Both the position numbers and the translations under genes were made by a program. A stretch of DNA of 40,551 nucleotides, taken from the NCBI GenBank assembly GCA_029259635.1, contig JAJDEU010000033.1:1-40551 (forward strand), read 5' to 3'. The DNA comes from Planctomycetota bacterium. Its GTDB lineage: Bacteria > Planctomycetota > UBA1135 > GCA-002686595. Position 1 is the first letter of the stretch. Each line of letters begins with the position of its first letter. Of the stretch, positions 17,918 to 26,287 are shown piece after piece. The notes beneath the pieces are model-generated. The model ran no database searches. It was given only the letters and a program-made list of their open reading frames with translations, and was not told the origin of the DNA.

Positions 17918-18832
17918 TTACGGTCCGACGGCCCTATGGACTGGATTCGCTTCGTCGAGTTCGTGGTTTAGGAACTGACCGAGCGCGCTACCCATTCGAA
18001 CGGGCTGCCCCTCTGCAAGCGACTCGTTCGCCGAGAAAACACCCGCAGGCCAGATCAGTACGATCGTCGAGCCCATTTCGAAGCGCGCTAGTTCTTCTCC
18101 GCGTTCGAAGCTCCGCGAGGGAGAACCGGCGGGACCGCCAGGCTGGACACCCACTACGCGAATTCTACCGACGTTCAGGGCGCCGACGAGAACGAGGAGA
18201 AAGGGCCCGTGCTTGCTTTCCATTCTCAGGACGACCCGCTCGTTGATCGAGAGCACCTTCTCTCGAGCGCTGAGGACCTTTGGGTTTACGGAGTATCGCG
18301 CTCCTTCGACCCAATGCACCTCGTCTAAGCTCGCCGATTCAGGAGAATGTATGCGGTGGTAATTGTGGGGCGCGAGATAGACGGTGATTGCTGTGCCGCC
18401 TTCGAGGTTGAGATCCGCTCCGACTCCGTCGAGTAATTCCTCCAGGGCGTAGGGGCGCCCTTTTGCTTGGAGAATGGCGCCTGCCTGAATCTCGTCGATG
18501 GATTGGATGGTGCCATCGACTGGCGAGGGGTGTTGGTCGGGAGAGTCGACGAAGGGGCGGGCGTTTGGAACGAGCTCTCGAACGAAGAATGCTCCAAGAC
18601 TCGGAAACGAGGGAAGTGGCAGCAAGATTTCGGCAAGGTCGCTGCGGGTCAGGGTGGACCAGAGTCGATAGAGGGGAATCCTAAAAGGCCTGGGTATCCG
18701 GCGATCAGCGAACCAGCCGAACGCTAAGGAGAGGCTCCGTCTTATGGGTGTTGCGGGTTTCGAGGACACGGTGTGGGGGATTGCCGGGAAGGAGGAGGTG
18801 GGCTCGCGACATTCCGGTGCGGAGTGCTTCAC
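17918..18832 (-). CDS. psd: Phosphatidylserine decarboxylase proenzyme
   Basis: This pyruvoyl-dependent, membrane-associated enzyme converts phosphatidylserine to phosphatidylethanolamine. The ~304-residue protein shows SPVDGTI with the catalytic Asp106, the His motif APHNYHRIHSP (His156, His159), the VGALNVGRI strand, and the self-cleavage site FEMGSTIVLIWP, where cleavage at Gly254-Ser255 would generate the pyruvoyl group. Met replaces the usual Gly/Leu two residues before the Ser. The start is uncertain: a GTG at 18832 is used because no in-frame ATG precedes the conserved region. The first ~40 residues are weakly conserved. A phosphatidylserine synthase gene is not nearby. Confidence 0.9.
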   Translation of the reverse strand: MKHSAPECREPTSSFPAIPHTVSSKPATPIRRSLSLAFGWFADRRIPRPFRIPLYRLWSTLTRSDLAEILLPLPSFPSLGAFFVRELVPNARPFVDSPDQHPSPVDGTIQSIDEIQAGAILQAKGRPYALEELLDGVGADLNLEGGTAITVYLAPHNYHRIHSPESASLDEVHWVEGARYSVNPKVLSAREKVLSINERVVLRMESKHGPFLLVLVGALNVGRIRVVGVQPGGPAGSPSRSFERGEELARFEMGSTIVLIWPAGVFSANESLAEGQPVRMGSALGQFLNHELDEANPVHRAVGP

Positions 18833-19308
18833 TGGCGAGCAAAGTGAAGCGGAGCCCTTGGGCAGACTCTAGCGGTCCCGGCGAAGAGATTCACTCCGTC
18901 ATTGTGGAGTGCGGCCTTGGAGGGGGGTGGATTCCGAGCAGGTGGAGGAGCAGATCTCACTCAAGCGTCCAGGAGTAGATTCGAGTTGAAGAAGGGAGCG
19001 GATGGGGAGTTGCGGGACTTGGCGCTTGCGGTTGGTCAGAGCGGGCTCGGCTGAGTGCAGGGCTGATTCGGAACTGACTGGGTTCCGTGTGGAATGCCTG
19101 AGCTAAGTGCCTACGCGCTAGGACCCTCCGACGGGATTTCAGGTTCGAGGGCCTAGGCTGCGCCGATTCTGACGCAAGCCTTGATGACTCCACGGGTAAT
19201 CAGCGAGCTTCCCACACTAAAGCCAGTCAGTTCATCATGATCTGGAACAGGGTGAATCCATGCAGTCCGAATTGGACACGATGGGATCGGAGAGCTAAAA
19301 AGCGACCT
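18833..19308. other. Intergenic region without recognisable genes
   Basis: This ~475-bp stretch lies between divergent psd and the ACT-domain gene and presumably carries both promoters. I see no convincing reading frame, RNA gene or repeat. A 6-bp inverted repeat CACTCC...GGAGTG lies near 18890-18910. No clear -35/-10 pair was identified. Confidence 0.4.
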
Positions 19309-19758
19309 ATGTCCAACCGTCCAGAAGAGCCTGACTTGTCGCATCCGAAAGACATGACCTGGAGGCGCTTGGACACTCGATTCGCTCTTGTTGGGTTTGG
19401 AGAGCCCCCGACCAGCCGCGCGATTGAGGTAGCTCTCGGTGATGTGGGCGGCCAGATCATCCGAGAGGGGGGCGAAACGACTCTTCTCGTTCCCATGGCT
19501 GCCCTGCCCGAAGTTCTCGCGTGCCATCCCGGCGCACGCACTGAGCTCGATTTCTTGGCCTATCGTTTCGAGTCGCCAATGGATTGGGATGTGGTGGGCT
19601 TCTTGGCACTCGTCACCCGTCGACTCGCGGAGAGCGGAGTTCCGGTGTGTGCTCTTTGCGCCTTTAGCCGTGACTACGTGCTGGTCGCTGAGAAGTACGG
19701 GCATCGGACGAGCCTCGCGCTCGCCGAGCTTTTTCCCGAGGCGGACTCGTTCGACTAG
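19309..19758 (+). CDS. ACT-domain (CASTOR-like) protein
   Basis: The ~149-residue protein resembles the bacterial two-domain ACT family related to CASTOR (ACT_7). The N-terminal half carries RFALVGFGEPP and a beta-rich IIREGGETTLLVP segment. The C-terminal half has the diagnostic FESPMDWDVVGFLALVTRRL, then GVPVCALCAFSRDYVLV. Proteins of this family are thought to bind amino acids, but bacterial members have no assigned partner. The ATG at 19309 is preferred; an in-frame ATG at 19237 would add 24 residues that do not look conserved. It stands alone, and no amino-acid biosynthesis gene is adjacent. Confidence 0.75.
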   Translation: MSNRPEEPDLSHPKDMTWRRLDTRFALVGFGEPPTSRAIEVALGDVGGQIIREGGETTLLVPMAALPEVLACHPGARTELDFLAYRFESPMDWDVVGFLALVTRRLAESGVPVCALCAFSRDYVLVAEKYGHRTSLALAELFPEADSFD

Positions 19759-20001
19759 GTGGCGGTGGGCCCCGGATCGGCTATCGATCGGAGCCCTCTT
19801 CTGTCCGCCCATCCCGGGGCTTCGATGGAATCGTCGGCGCGCCTTTCCGCGCGTGGATGGAGCCTCGTTCTTCCTCGCAGGGTTCCGCCAGAAGCGTCGA
19901 GAACGATCCGCGAGTCCCAAGCCTCCTCGAGGTTTTGGTCGCCGGGCCGCGGTGCTGTGAACCTCAAGGGACCTGGAGGAGCCGCCATGCCGGGCCAATG
20001 G

Positions 20002-20036
20002 AAAAGACCCGCCCCGGCGCGAAGCCGGGACGGGTC
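20002..20036 (-). terminator. Rho-independent terminator of the secreted-protein gene
   Basis: On the minus strand, 50-80 nt after the stop of the secreted-protein gene, a 13-bp GC-rich stem (GACCCGTCCCGGC paired with GCCGGGGCGGGTC, one mismatch) closes a 5-nt loop TTCGC and is followed by TTTT. The stem occupies 20006-20018 and 20024-20036; the U-tract is the AAAA at 20002-20005 on the plus strand. This is the clearest intrinsic terminator in the window and fits a strongly expressed gene. Confidence 0.85.
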
Positions 20037-20084
20037 TGTATTTGAGATCAGTACCGGGGTGAACCCGGTCTGACTAAGCGCAAC

Positions 20085-22199
20085 TTACTGCAACGAGATC
20101 GTCAGAGCGTTGTTGAACTCGGTTCTCTCGAACGCGTCTCCGTTGCAGATGTCGATATGCGTGCCAGCGATGCTGACGAACAACTGGACGCCCTTAAGGG
20201 TAGCGTCCGGAATCGCAATCGTAGTCTGCTTGTTAGCCGGCTTGAAGTCCGACTGGCCAGAGGTCATCGGAACCGCGCCGCCCTCGAAGATCGAGGCGAA
20301 CAGCGGGATCAACGGGTTTCCACCGTAGTCCAATGCGCCATCCATGAAGAAGTCGTCCGACTCGCGGAAGCGAGAACCGAAGAGCGTAGCTCCTTGGTCC
20401 AAGAGCGGAGTAACACCGTCCGGGTTGATGGAACCCGTCTGGAAACCGCCTTCACGCACGACGAAGGTCGACGCACTCTTTTCACCTTGGATACCCATGC
20501 TTGCGCCCATGTTGTCCCAGGAACCCGGGATCTGAAGCATCATTTCCGCCGGGTCAACCGAGAAGAACATGATCATCCGGTTGAACTTCTGGAAGAAGCA
20601 GGGAATCGTGCCCGAGAAGAAGCCGTTCGGCATCGTGTTACTGATCGTGCCATTGGTGGTGTTGAAACCAGCAGCGGCATGAGCGTAAGTCGGGTTACTC
20701 GGCGCCCAGATAACGGGCGTCGGAGCCACGGTAGACGGAGTGACGTAGGTTCCAACTTTCTTGTAAACGTTGAAGTTCACGTCAGCACCACCAGAGTGGT
20801 CGATGGCAATAATGTCAACGTTGCTGACCGGAGCACCAGAGATGCGCCAGTCAGGACCGCCGTTACCGGTGAACAGCTGGAAGCCGTTGTCACCGTCACG
20901 ACCTTCGACCACAACCGCTGAACCGGGGCCGCCGGTCATCGGAGCAAAGTGGTTCGGGCCAACAACATGGAAGTTGGTTCCGGCGCCGCCGAAACCAGTC
21001 TTGAAGTTGTGGTAAGCCCAAGCACGCGGGGTACGGAAAGCGAGCGAGTTGAAGAACTCGTTACGCCCGTCGCGGAAGCGACTTCCCGGAGCCGCTGAAA
21101 CCAGCGGGGTCGGGATCCGGGGGTTGTTGCCAACGGTGAACCCAAGAGGCGAGTTCTCGAAGAACCGGGTTGCCGAGACCATGTTGAAGAAGTCCTGACC
21201 GAGGCCGCTTCCGAAGAATGCAGCACCCCAGTTGGAGTTTCCGTTCGCGACGCCACCGTAACCGCGGCGTCCGGAGAAGCCGTTGTTGTCGAGCTTGGTC
21301 GTACCAGCGAATTCCACCGTCGATGACAGGTAGTACTGGTTACCAAGGAAGCCAAGGTTCGGGCCGTTGAGCGGGCCCTGCACCTCGAAGATGACATTCG
21401 AAAGCAGCGGGTTACCGAGTCCACGTGCCGGGACCGAGTATCCAACGACTTGGCCACCAATGCCGTTGGCCGGACCGGCGGTGATGCCGATGTCGCCAGA
21501 GTCGTCACCGATATGGTTCTCAAGCAGGGCCGGTGAACCGGACCAGTTGATGGTGAGTTCCCAGATGATGGGCTCAGAGGCAACGCCGGTGCCGGCGAAG
21601 CGACCCAGGTTGGCAACCGCGCCGACTTTGTGTCCACCCGTCTCAACACCCGGTGTACCCGCGAAGGTGGCACCAAGCTTGAAGAACGGAGAGAAGCACG
21701 CATCGCCAGCAAGCTCGGTCGTTGTTCCCGCCTGAACGGAGACAAAGCCCATGCTAATACCAGCATTCGGCGTCATGAGAGCAGCACCAGCGAATCCCTG
21801 GTGGATGCGCATCCAAGTGTTCTCGGTCATGCCTCCGCCGGGGTGAAGGTCACCGGTTTTGCCGAACGGACCGGGAGTGGTCGAGCCGGGGCCGGACCAG
21901 TTGCGACCGCCCTGGGTAACGTCCAGGCCGTAACAAATTCGAAGTGAATCGCCGAAGCCGACGAAGTTGACATTGGCTCCCCCCGTGAAGAGGTCTACAC
22001 CCGACCACAGAGCTGTGGCATCCGGGCTGTGCATCGGTGCCCAGTGGTGATCGTACGCCGTAGTAGCGGGTGTGGTACCGAGGGTGAAAAGCCCACCGAT
22101 CCCATTTCCCGGGGCCGGCGCACCGAGCTGAGCGCTAGCGGGGACCGCCAGTGCCAGCGCGGTAGTGCTAACCGCTAATATTTTCGTAAATCGTTTCAT
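20085..22199 (-). CDS. Large secreted protein of unknown function
   Basis: This 704-residue protein has a classical Sec signal peptide (MKRFTKILAVSTTALALAVP, cleavage after ASA before Q). The mature part is rich in Gly, Asn, Thr, Phe and Ala, low in charge, with only four Cys, and predicted mostly beta by eye. I recognise no enzyme motif, lipobox or PEP-CTERM tail; the end is ALTISLQ. The ATG at 22199 is chosen because AGGAGG lies 9 nt upstream; the open frame continues 23 codons further. Strong Shine-Dalgarno, strong terminator, a possible long leader and codon choice visibly different from neighbours suggest high expression, as for an abundant surface or matrix protein. No functional neighbours. 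Confidence 0.85.
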   Translation of the reverse strand: MKRFTKILAVSTTALALAVPASAQLGAPAPGNGIGGLFTLGTTPATTAYDHHWAPMHSPDATALWSGVDLFTGGANVNFVGFGDSLRICYGLDVTQGGRNWSGPGSTTPGPFGKTGDLHPGGGMTENTWMRIHQGFAGAALMTPNAGISMGFVSVQAGTTTELAGDACFSPFFKLGATFAGTPGVETGGHKVGAVANLGRFAGTGVASEPIIWELTINWSGSPALLENHIGDDSGDIGITAGPANGIGGQVVGYSVPARGLGNPLLSNVIFEVQGPLNGPNLGFLGNQYYLSSTVEFAGTTKLDNNGFSGRRGYGGVANGNSNWGAAFFGSGLGQDFFNMVSATRFFENSPLGFTVGNNPRIPTPLVSAAPGSRFRDGRNEFFNSLAFRTPRAWAYHNFKTGFGGAGTNFHVVGPNHFAPMTGGPGSAVVVEGRDGDNGFQLFTGNGGPDWRISGAPVSNVDIIAIDHSGGADVNFNVYKKVGTYVTPSTVAPTPVIWAPSNPTYAHAAAGFNTTNGTISNTMPNGFFSGTIPCFFQKFNRMIMFFSVDPAEMMLQIPGSWDNMGASMGIQGEKSASTFVVREGGFQTGSINPDGVTPLLDQGATLFGSRFRESDDFFMDGALDYGGNPLIPLFASIFEGGAVPMTSGQSDFKPANKQTTIAIPDATLKGVQLFVSIAGTHIDICNGDAFERTEFNNALTISLQ

Positions 22200-22208
22200 T
22201 CCCTGAAA

Positions 22209-22214
22209 CCTCCT
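22209..22214 (-). promoter_or_regulatory. Strong Shine-Dalgarno of the secreted-protein gene
   Basis: AGGAGG on the minus strand, 9 nt before the ATG at 22199, is a perfect anti-16S match. Most genes in this window have weak or no such site. It decides the start against the longer open frame. Confidence 0.85.
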
Positions 22215-22387
22215 GAAGGTTTTGGCCAAAATAATCGCCTCGGTTGAGGGCTGGAATTTAGGTCGCAAAGACGACCTTGATGATCATGGCCGGACAATCT
22301 CCCGACCCTCAATCAACCGAAACGGTCCTCATCGCTGTTCCCCAGACCCCACGAATGTGGCAGCCGTCACCCAACAAGGGATCAGCC

Positions 22388-22431
22388 GCGTCTGGGGGGG
22401 GACCTGAACGTCATCTGCCGTCCCCAGACGC
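22388..22431. other. 10-bp stem-loop in the leader of the secreted-protein gene
   Basis: GCGTCTGGGG (22388-22397) is perfectly complementary to CCCCAGACGC (22422-22431), with a 24-nt loop. A run of eight G lies at its inner edge, and CCCCAGAC occurs once more near 22338. If the promoter proposed at 22542-22571 is used, the stem lies in the transcribed leader. Confidence 0.45.
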
Positions 22432-22541
22432 CCGGTCCCTCGCCATTGGGGAGGGTGCGGAAGATAGGAGAGGTGTCGCCCCCAGCGAATGGGGCGGCCA
22501 GCGGCAGCGGAAAATCAGGATCCGAACTATCGGACGGGAGA

Positions 22542-22571
22542 AGTCTATCCCCGGTTCCGCGATTTGGTCAA
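22542..22571 (-). promoter_or_regulatory. Candidate sigma-70-type promoter for the secreted-protein gene
   Basis: On the minus strand TTGACC (22571-22566) and TAGACT (22547-22542) are separated by 18 bp. Transcription would start near 22535 and give a leader of about 335 nt before the ATG. The -10 match is only 4 of 6, so this is tentative. Confidence 0.35.
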
Positions 22572-22953
22572 GGTAGGTAGGCAAATCCGGTGAGAGCGAA
22601 ATGCCGCCTGCAGGCAGATCTAGGCGCCTGTGGCACTTTTTTCCCCATTTGCGACCTGCGCTCAGGGAGGTTTGGGGCCGCGATGGCAGAGGGGGCCCGT
22701 TTTCGGTCGCTCTGAGCTCTCTGGCGGTAGAATGGGCTGCTCTCCAGGAGGGAAGAAAGCGCCCGAACTAATAGGGGCAAATTTCCGGCGGAAATCACGA
22801 CTCGTGCCGCTTATCGGGTCCCTTTAACTCTTCGCTGCTCACTATCTAATTGGCTCGTCGCGCACGCCTAGGGCCCGAGCTGGCTTCGGAATTCAGGCCT
22901 CAGGTGGGAGTGAGTCGGCCTCGAAGCATTTCCCCCCGTCCGCTGACAGAGGG
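22572..22953. other. Gene-free spacer between secreted-protein promoter and glmU promoter
   Basis: No convincing reading frame in either strand and no repeat matching the rest of the window. TGGCAC at 22631-22636 recalls a sigma-54 -24 box, but no GC dinucleotide lies at the required spacing. Confidence 0.4.
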
Positions 22954-22982
22954 TTGACACGGGTTCTGCGGCTCTCTACAAG
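22954..22982 (+). promoter_or_regulatory. Candidate promoter for the glmU-prs operon
   Basis: A perfect -35 TTGACA (22954-22959) is followed, after exactly 17 bp, by TACAAG (22977-22982, 4 of 6 to TATAAT). The start point would be near 22990, about 145 nt before the glmU ATG. It is the best sigma-70-like sequence upstream of the large plus-strand block. Confidence 0.55.
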
Positions 22983-23013
22983 GTTTGGCCCATTTTCTCC
23001 CGTGGGTCGGATT

Positions 23014-23088
23014 CGCCCCCATTAGGGGCGCGAGTCGCTCTTGGGAGCTCGGGGCGAGCATTTTGCTCGTGGACGGCTCCACAGGAGC
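23014..23088 (+). other. Three consecutive hairpins in the glmU leader
   Basis: Downstream of the proposed promoter lie three perfect small stem-loops: CGCCCC/GGGGCG (23014-23030), CGAGCA/TGCTCG (23055-23069) and GCTCC/GGAGC (23076-23088). The second is followed by no T-run, so none is an evident terminator. They may form a structured 5' untranslated region. Confidence 0.4.
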
Positions 23089-23135
23089 TTTCCTATCCCA
23101 CCGCGAGATCGCGAGAGTTGGAAAGAGAGATATCC

Positions 23136-24443
23136 ATGGGGGCCGTCGGAACAGTCGTAATTTTGGCCGCGGGGCAAGGAACCCGCATGAAATCGGAGTG
23201 CCCCAAGGTGCTGCACTCGATTTGCGGCCGACCGATGGTGGCTTATGTGGTCGATCAGGCCCTGAGCCTGGACCCCGACCGCGTGGTTCTTGTGGTTGGC
23301 AAGGGCGCTGAGGATGTCAAGAACGCCGTTCTTGCCGCTTTCCCCCAGGCGCCCATTGAGTTTGCGATCCAAGAGGAGCAGCTCGGGACCGGCCACGCCG
23401 TGCGCTGCGCCATCGAGCATGTGGGGCCGGGACCAACCCTGATTCTCTACGGAGACATGCCGCTCCTTCGCCCGGAGACCCTACGGGATCTCGTCCGAGT
23501 TCAAGTGGAAGGTGGGCCTGGCGAAAGTGGAGCTTTAAGTGCCCTTTTGACCGTAAATGCCCAAGATCCGCGCGGTTTCGGGCGAATTCTTCGCCAAGGG
23601 GGCCCGGATGGAGCCCTGGAGCGAATCGTGGAAGAGCGAGATGCGTCGCCAGCCGAGCGGGCCATTAAAGAGGTGAATGTGGGGGTCTACGCGTTCCGAG
23701 AGGGGATTCTCGCGGAGTACCTGCCGCGGCTCAGTCGGGAGAACGCCCAGGGCGAGTACTACCTGACCGATGTGGCCTCCGCGCTCGTCTCCGACGGACA
23801 CCCTGTGCTTGCCCTGCAGCTTGCCAACGAGTCGGACGCCATTGGAATCAACACGCTCGAGCAATTGTCCGAGGCTCGCGCCGGCCTGCAGGCGCGCATC
23901 CTCGCGGAGCACCTGGCAGCAGGCGTTCATATAGAGGACCCCGCGACGACGTACATCGACTGGGGCGTCGAGATCGGCCAGGGGACGAAGATCTTCCCCT
24001 GCACGATGATTCGCGCTGGGGCTCGAGTCGGTCGCGACTGTGAAGTCGGACCGTTTAGCCACCTTCGAACGGGGACGGTTCTGGAGGACGGTTCCCATGT
24101 GGGGAATTTCACAGAGACCAAGAATGCCTCCCTCGGGACGGGCACCAAAGCCAAGCACCTCAGCTATCTCGGGGACGTCGAGATTGGCTCAAAGGTCAAT
24201 GTAGGGGCCGGGACCATTGTGGCGAACTACGACGGCAAGCTGAAACACAAGACCCAGATCGGAGATCGCGCGTTTATTGGTAGCGGGTCGGTACTGATCG
24301 CTCCGACTCGAATCGGCAAGGGTGCCCTGACCGGTGGCGGAGCCGTAGTTACCCGGGGCTCGGAGATCGCCGATGGCGAAGTTTGGGTGGGAGTTCCCGC
24401 TCGTCCGCTGTCAGGTGATCGCGAAAGCTCATCAACAGAGTAG
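23136..24443 (+). CDS. glmU: Bifunctional UDP-N-acetylglucosamine pyrophosphorylase / glucosamine-1-phosphate acetyltransferase
   Basis: This 435-residue cytosolic enzyme acetylates glucosamine 1-phosphate and then uridylates it, giving UDP-GlcNAc for peptidoglycan and lipid A. The N-terminal uridylyltransferase shows LAAGQGTRMKSECPKVLH, GTGHAV, YGDMPLL and EVNVGVYAF. The C-terminal left-handed beta-helix shows NFTETKNASLG, KHLSYLGD with the catalytic His, and GAGTIVANYDG. A TTG at 23118 would add six residues, but ATG 23136 with GAAAGAGAG upstream is preferred. It is the first gene of a block continuing with prs 31 nt downstream, and supplies the precursor used by LpxA encoded 11 kb later in the same direction. 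Confidence 0.95.
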   Translation: MGAVGTVVILAAGQGTRMKSECPKVLHSICGRPMVAYVVDQALSLDPDRVVLVVGKGAEDVKNAVLAAFPQAPIEFAIQEEQLGTGHAVRCAIEHVGPGPTLILYGDMPLLRPETLRDLVRVQVEGGPGESGALSALLTVNAQDPRGFGRILRQGGPDGALERIVEERDASPAERAIKEVNVGVYAFREGILAEYLPRLSRENAQGEYYLTDVASALVSDGHPVLALQLANESDAIGINTLEQLSEARAGLQARILAEHLAAGVHIEDPATTYIDWGVEIGQGTKIFPCTMIRAGARVGRDCEVGPFSHLRTGTVLEDGSHVGNFTETKNASLGTGTKAKHLSYLGDVEIGSKVNVGAGTIVANYDGKLKHKTQIGDRAFIGSGSVLIAPTRIGKGALTGGGAVVTRGSEIADGEVWVGVPARPLSGDRESSSTE

Positions 24444-24474
24444 ACTGCTCCGCTTCAAATCCCAGAACTGCCCC

Positions 24475-25452
24475 ATGTCCAGAGCTCAAACACACAAGAT
24501 TCGCAACTACAGCGAACAGATTCGCTTGATCGCGGGAACCGCTCATTCCGAGTTGGCTTCCTCTATCTCGGACGTGATGGGGCTCCCCTTGGCAGACGCT
24601 CATGTCGGGCGATTCCCCGACGGTGAGATCGACATCAAGATCAACGTCGACGTGCGCGGTTCGGATTGCTTCGTCTTGCAGCCGCTCTGCCCGCCGGTCA
24701 ATGAGAACTGGATCGAGCTCCTGCTCGTCGTGGACTGTTTGCGACGCGCGTCGGCTGGGCGAATCACCGCCGTCATGCCGTACTACGGATACGCGCGCAA
24801 AGACCGCAAAGACGAAGGCCGAGTGCCGATCAGCGCGAAGGTCGTCGCCAATACGCTCACAACCACTGGAGTGGATCGAGTCCTGACGCTCGATATGCAC
24901 GCAGCGCAGATCCAGGGCTTCTTTGAAGTTCCCGTCGATCACCTGTACGCCAAACCGGTTCTCCTCGATGCACTGCGCGAGCTCAACATCGAAAACCCCG
25001 TCGTCGTGACTCCCGACGTTGGTGGTGTCAAGATGGCGCGCTCCTACGCCAAAGCCCTAGGTGCCGATTTAGCAATTGTCGATAAGCGCCGCATCTCCGG
25101 CTCGGAAACCGTGATCGAGCACGTCATCGGCGAGGTCGAAGGGCGCAACGTGATTATCGTGGACGACATGATCTCCACCGGCGGATCGATCAGTCAAGCC
25201 GCACACATCGTCCGAAAACACGGCGCTAAACAAATTGTGCTCGCCGTTTCCCACGCAGTCTTTTGTGGACCGGCCGTCGAACGTCTCGATGCTTGTCCCG
25301 CGGACAAGGTGCTCGTCACCGATACTATTCCGCTCCGCAGCGCGCCGAGCCGCGTCGAAGTTGTCTCCGTCGCACCACTCCTTGCGCAGTCCATTCGTCA
25401 TCTCCACGAGTCCAAGTCGATCAGCAGTCTGTTCGAAGAGGCTCATAACTAA
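24475..25452 (+). CDS. prs: Ribose-phosphate pyrophosphokinase (PRPP synthetase)
   Basis: This 325-residue class I PRPP synthetase transfers pyrophosphate from ATP to ribose 5-phosphate for nucleotide, His and Trp synthesis. Visible motifs are FPDGEIDIKI, the flexible catalytic loop MPYYGYARKDRKDEGRVPIS, LDMHAAQIQGFF, DLAIVDKRR, and the PRPP loop VIIVDDMISTGGSI. The frame is open further upstream into glmU, but the ATG at 24475 starts just before the conserved RLIAGTAHSELA strand. It follows glmU by 31 nt and precedes the L25 gene by 49 nt. The order glmU-prs-ctc(L25)-pth is well known in Bacillota. Confidence 0.95.
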   Translation: MSRAQTHKIRNYSEQIRLIAGTAHSELASSISDVMGLPLADAHVGRFPDGEIDIKINVDVRGSDCFVLQPLCPPVNENWIELLLVVDCLRRASAGRITAVMPYYGYARKDRKDEGRVPISAKVVANTLTTTGVDRVLTLDMHAAQIQGFFEVPVDHLYAKPVLLDALRELNIENPVVVTPDVGGVKMARSYAKALGADLAIVDKRRISGSETVIEHVIGEVEGRNVIIVDDMISTGGSISQAAHIVRKHGAKQIVLAVSHAVFCGPAVERLDACPADKVLVTDTIPLRSAPSRVEVVSVAPLLAQSIRHLHESKSISSLFEEAHN

Positions 25453-25501
25453 ACGGCGTTTTCGCCATCTGTTCCAAGCTTAGAACGAGAAGAGCCTTCC
25501 G

Positions 25502-26116
25502 ATGAGTTCCTCCACTATCCCCGCTGAAATTCGCACGACCCTCGGTAGCCGCAGTTCGCGTGACTTGCGCGCTGACGGCCGTATTCCCGCTTCGATCCAG
25601 GGCGGTGAAGGCGGATGCGTCAACGTCAGTATCGAGTCCCGTGAGTTCTGGCGTTTGCGTCGCGAGCACGTGCACCTGTTCGATCTGGAAGTTGACGGCA
25701 ATCTCCAGTCCGCGACCGTCCGTGAGCTCCAGTGGGATTCACTGGGGGAGAACCTCAATCACGTCGAGTTTCACCGCGTTGTCCGCGGCGTGAAGACGCA
25801 GGTCTCGGTCTCGCTCGAGTTCATCGGGCACCCGGCCGGCGTCCTGAATCACCTCCACAACGAGATCGATGTGCTCTGCCTGCCCTCGATGATCCCGGAC
25901 TCGATCGAGGTCAAAGTGGATGGGTTCGAGATCGGTCACAGCATCTCGGCGGGGGATATCGAGCTTCCCGAAGGCTTCGAATTGGTCTCGCCGACGGATC
26001 TCTCGATCGCCGTTGTTGCCGATACGCGCAGCAACGAGGTGGAAGCGGCGGAAGAAGGCGCTGAGGACGAAGATCCCGACGCCACGCCCGATGCACCCGC
26101 TCCCGAGGGAAATTGA
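25502..26116 (+). CDS. rplY (ctc): 50S ribosomal protein L25, CTC-type (general stress protein)
   Basis: The 204-residue protein belongs to the long, two-domain TL5/CTC form of L25, which binds 5S rRNA. The N-terminal 5S-binding domain covers about residues 1-90 (RTTLGSRSSRDLRADGRIPA, then VRELQWDSLGENLNHVEFHRV) and the C-terminal domain about 95-180. A ~30-residue acidic Ala/Glu/Asp/Pro tail follows. The RDLRADGRIPA segment corresponds to the family's KLRxxGxIPAVxYG but is diverged. Start ATG has GAGAAG 8 nt upstream. Its place after prs and before pth matches the classical ctc locus. Confidence 0.9.
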   Translation: MSSSTIPAEIRTTLGSRSSRDLRADGRIPASIQGGEGGCVNVSIESREFWRLRREHVHLFDLEVDGNLQSATVRELQWDSLGENLNHVEFHRVVRGVKTQVSVSLEFIGHPAGVLNHLHNEIDVLCLPSMIPDSIEVKVDGFEIGHSISAGDIELPEGFELVSPTDLSIAVVADTRSNEVEAAEEGAEDEDPDATPDAPAPEGN

Positions 26117-26247
26117 CGGATTTCCCGTCCCCGGAGGGCTGGATCTTCCAGGAGGGATCTCTAGAATCTTCCCCCCTCATTGAGGATCGGAGCCTCGGGC
26201 GCAGCCCGGCTCAGATCTGAGGGACCACCATCGCGAAGGGCGGAATC

Positions 26248-26275
26248 GTCTTTCGCAGGAAGTCTTTCGCAGGAA
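26248..26275. repeat. 14-bp perfect tandem duplication upstream of pth
   Basis: GTCTTTCGCAGGAA occurs twice in direct succession (26248-26261 and 26262-26275). Each copy contains AGGAA, so the ribosome-binding region of pth may have been duplicated. The second AGGAA ends 12 nt before the ATG at 26288. Confidence 0.85.
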
Positions 26276-26287
26276 TAAGTGCAGGGC

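Noticed and set aside
20085..22199. PEP-CTERM or lipoprotein sorting of the secreted protein
   Set aside because: No PEP motif, C-terminal membrane helix or basic end, and no Cys at the signal cleavage site.
22631..22652. Sigma-54 promoter (TGGCAC)
   Set aside because: The -12 GC would have to lie 12 nt after the GG; here it is 19 nt away.
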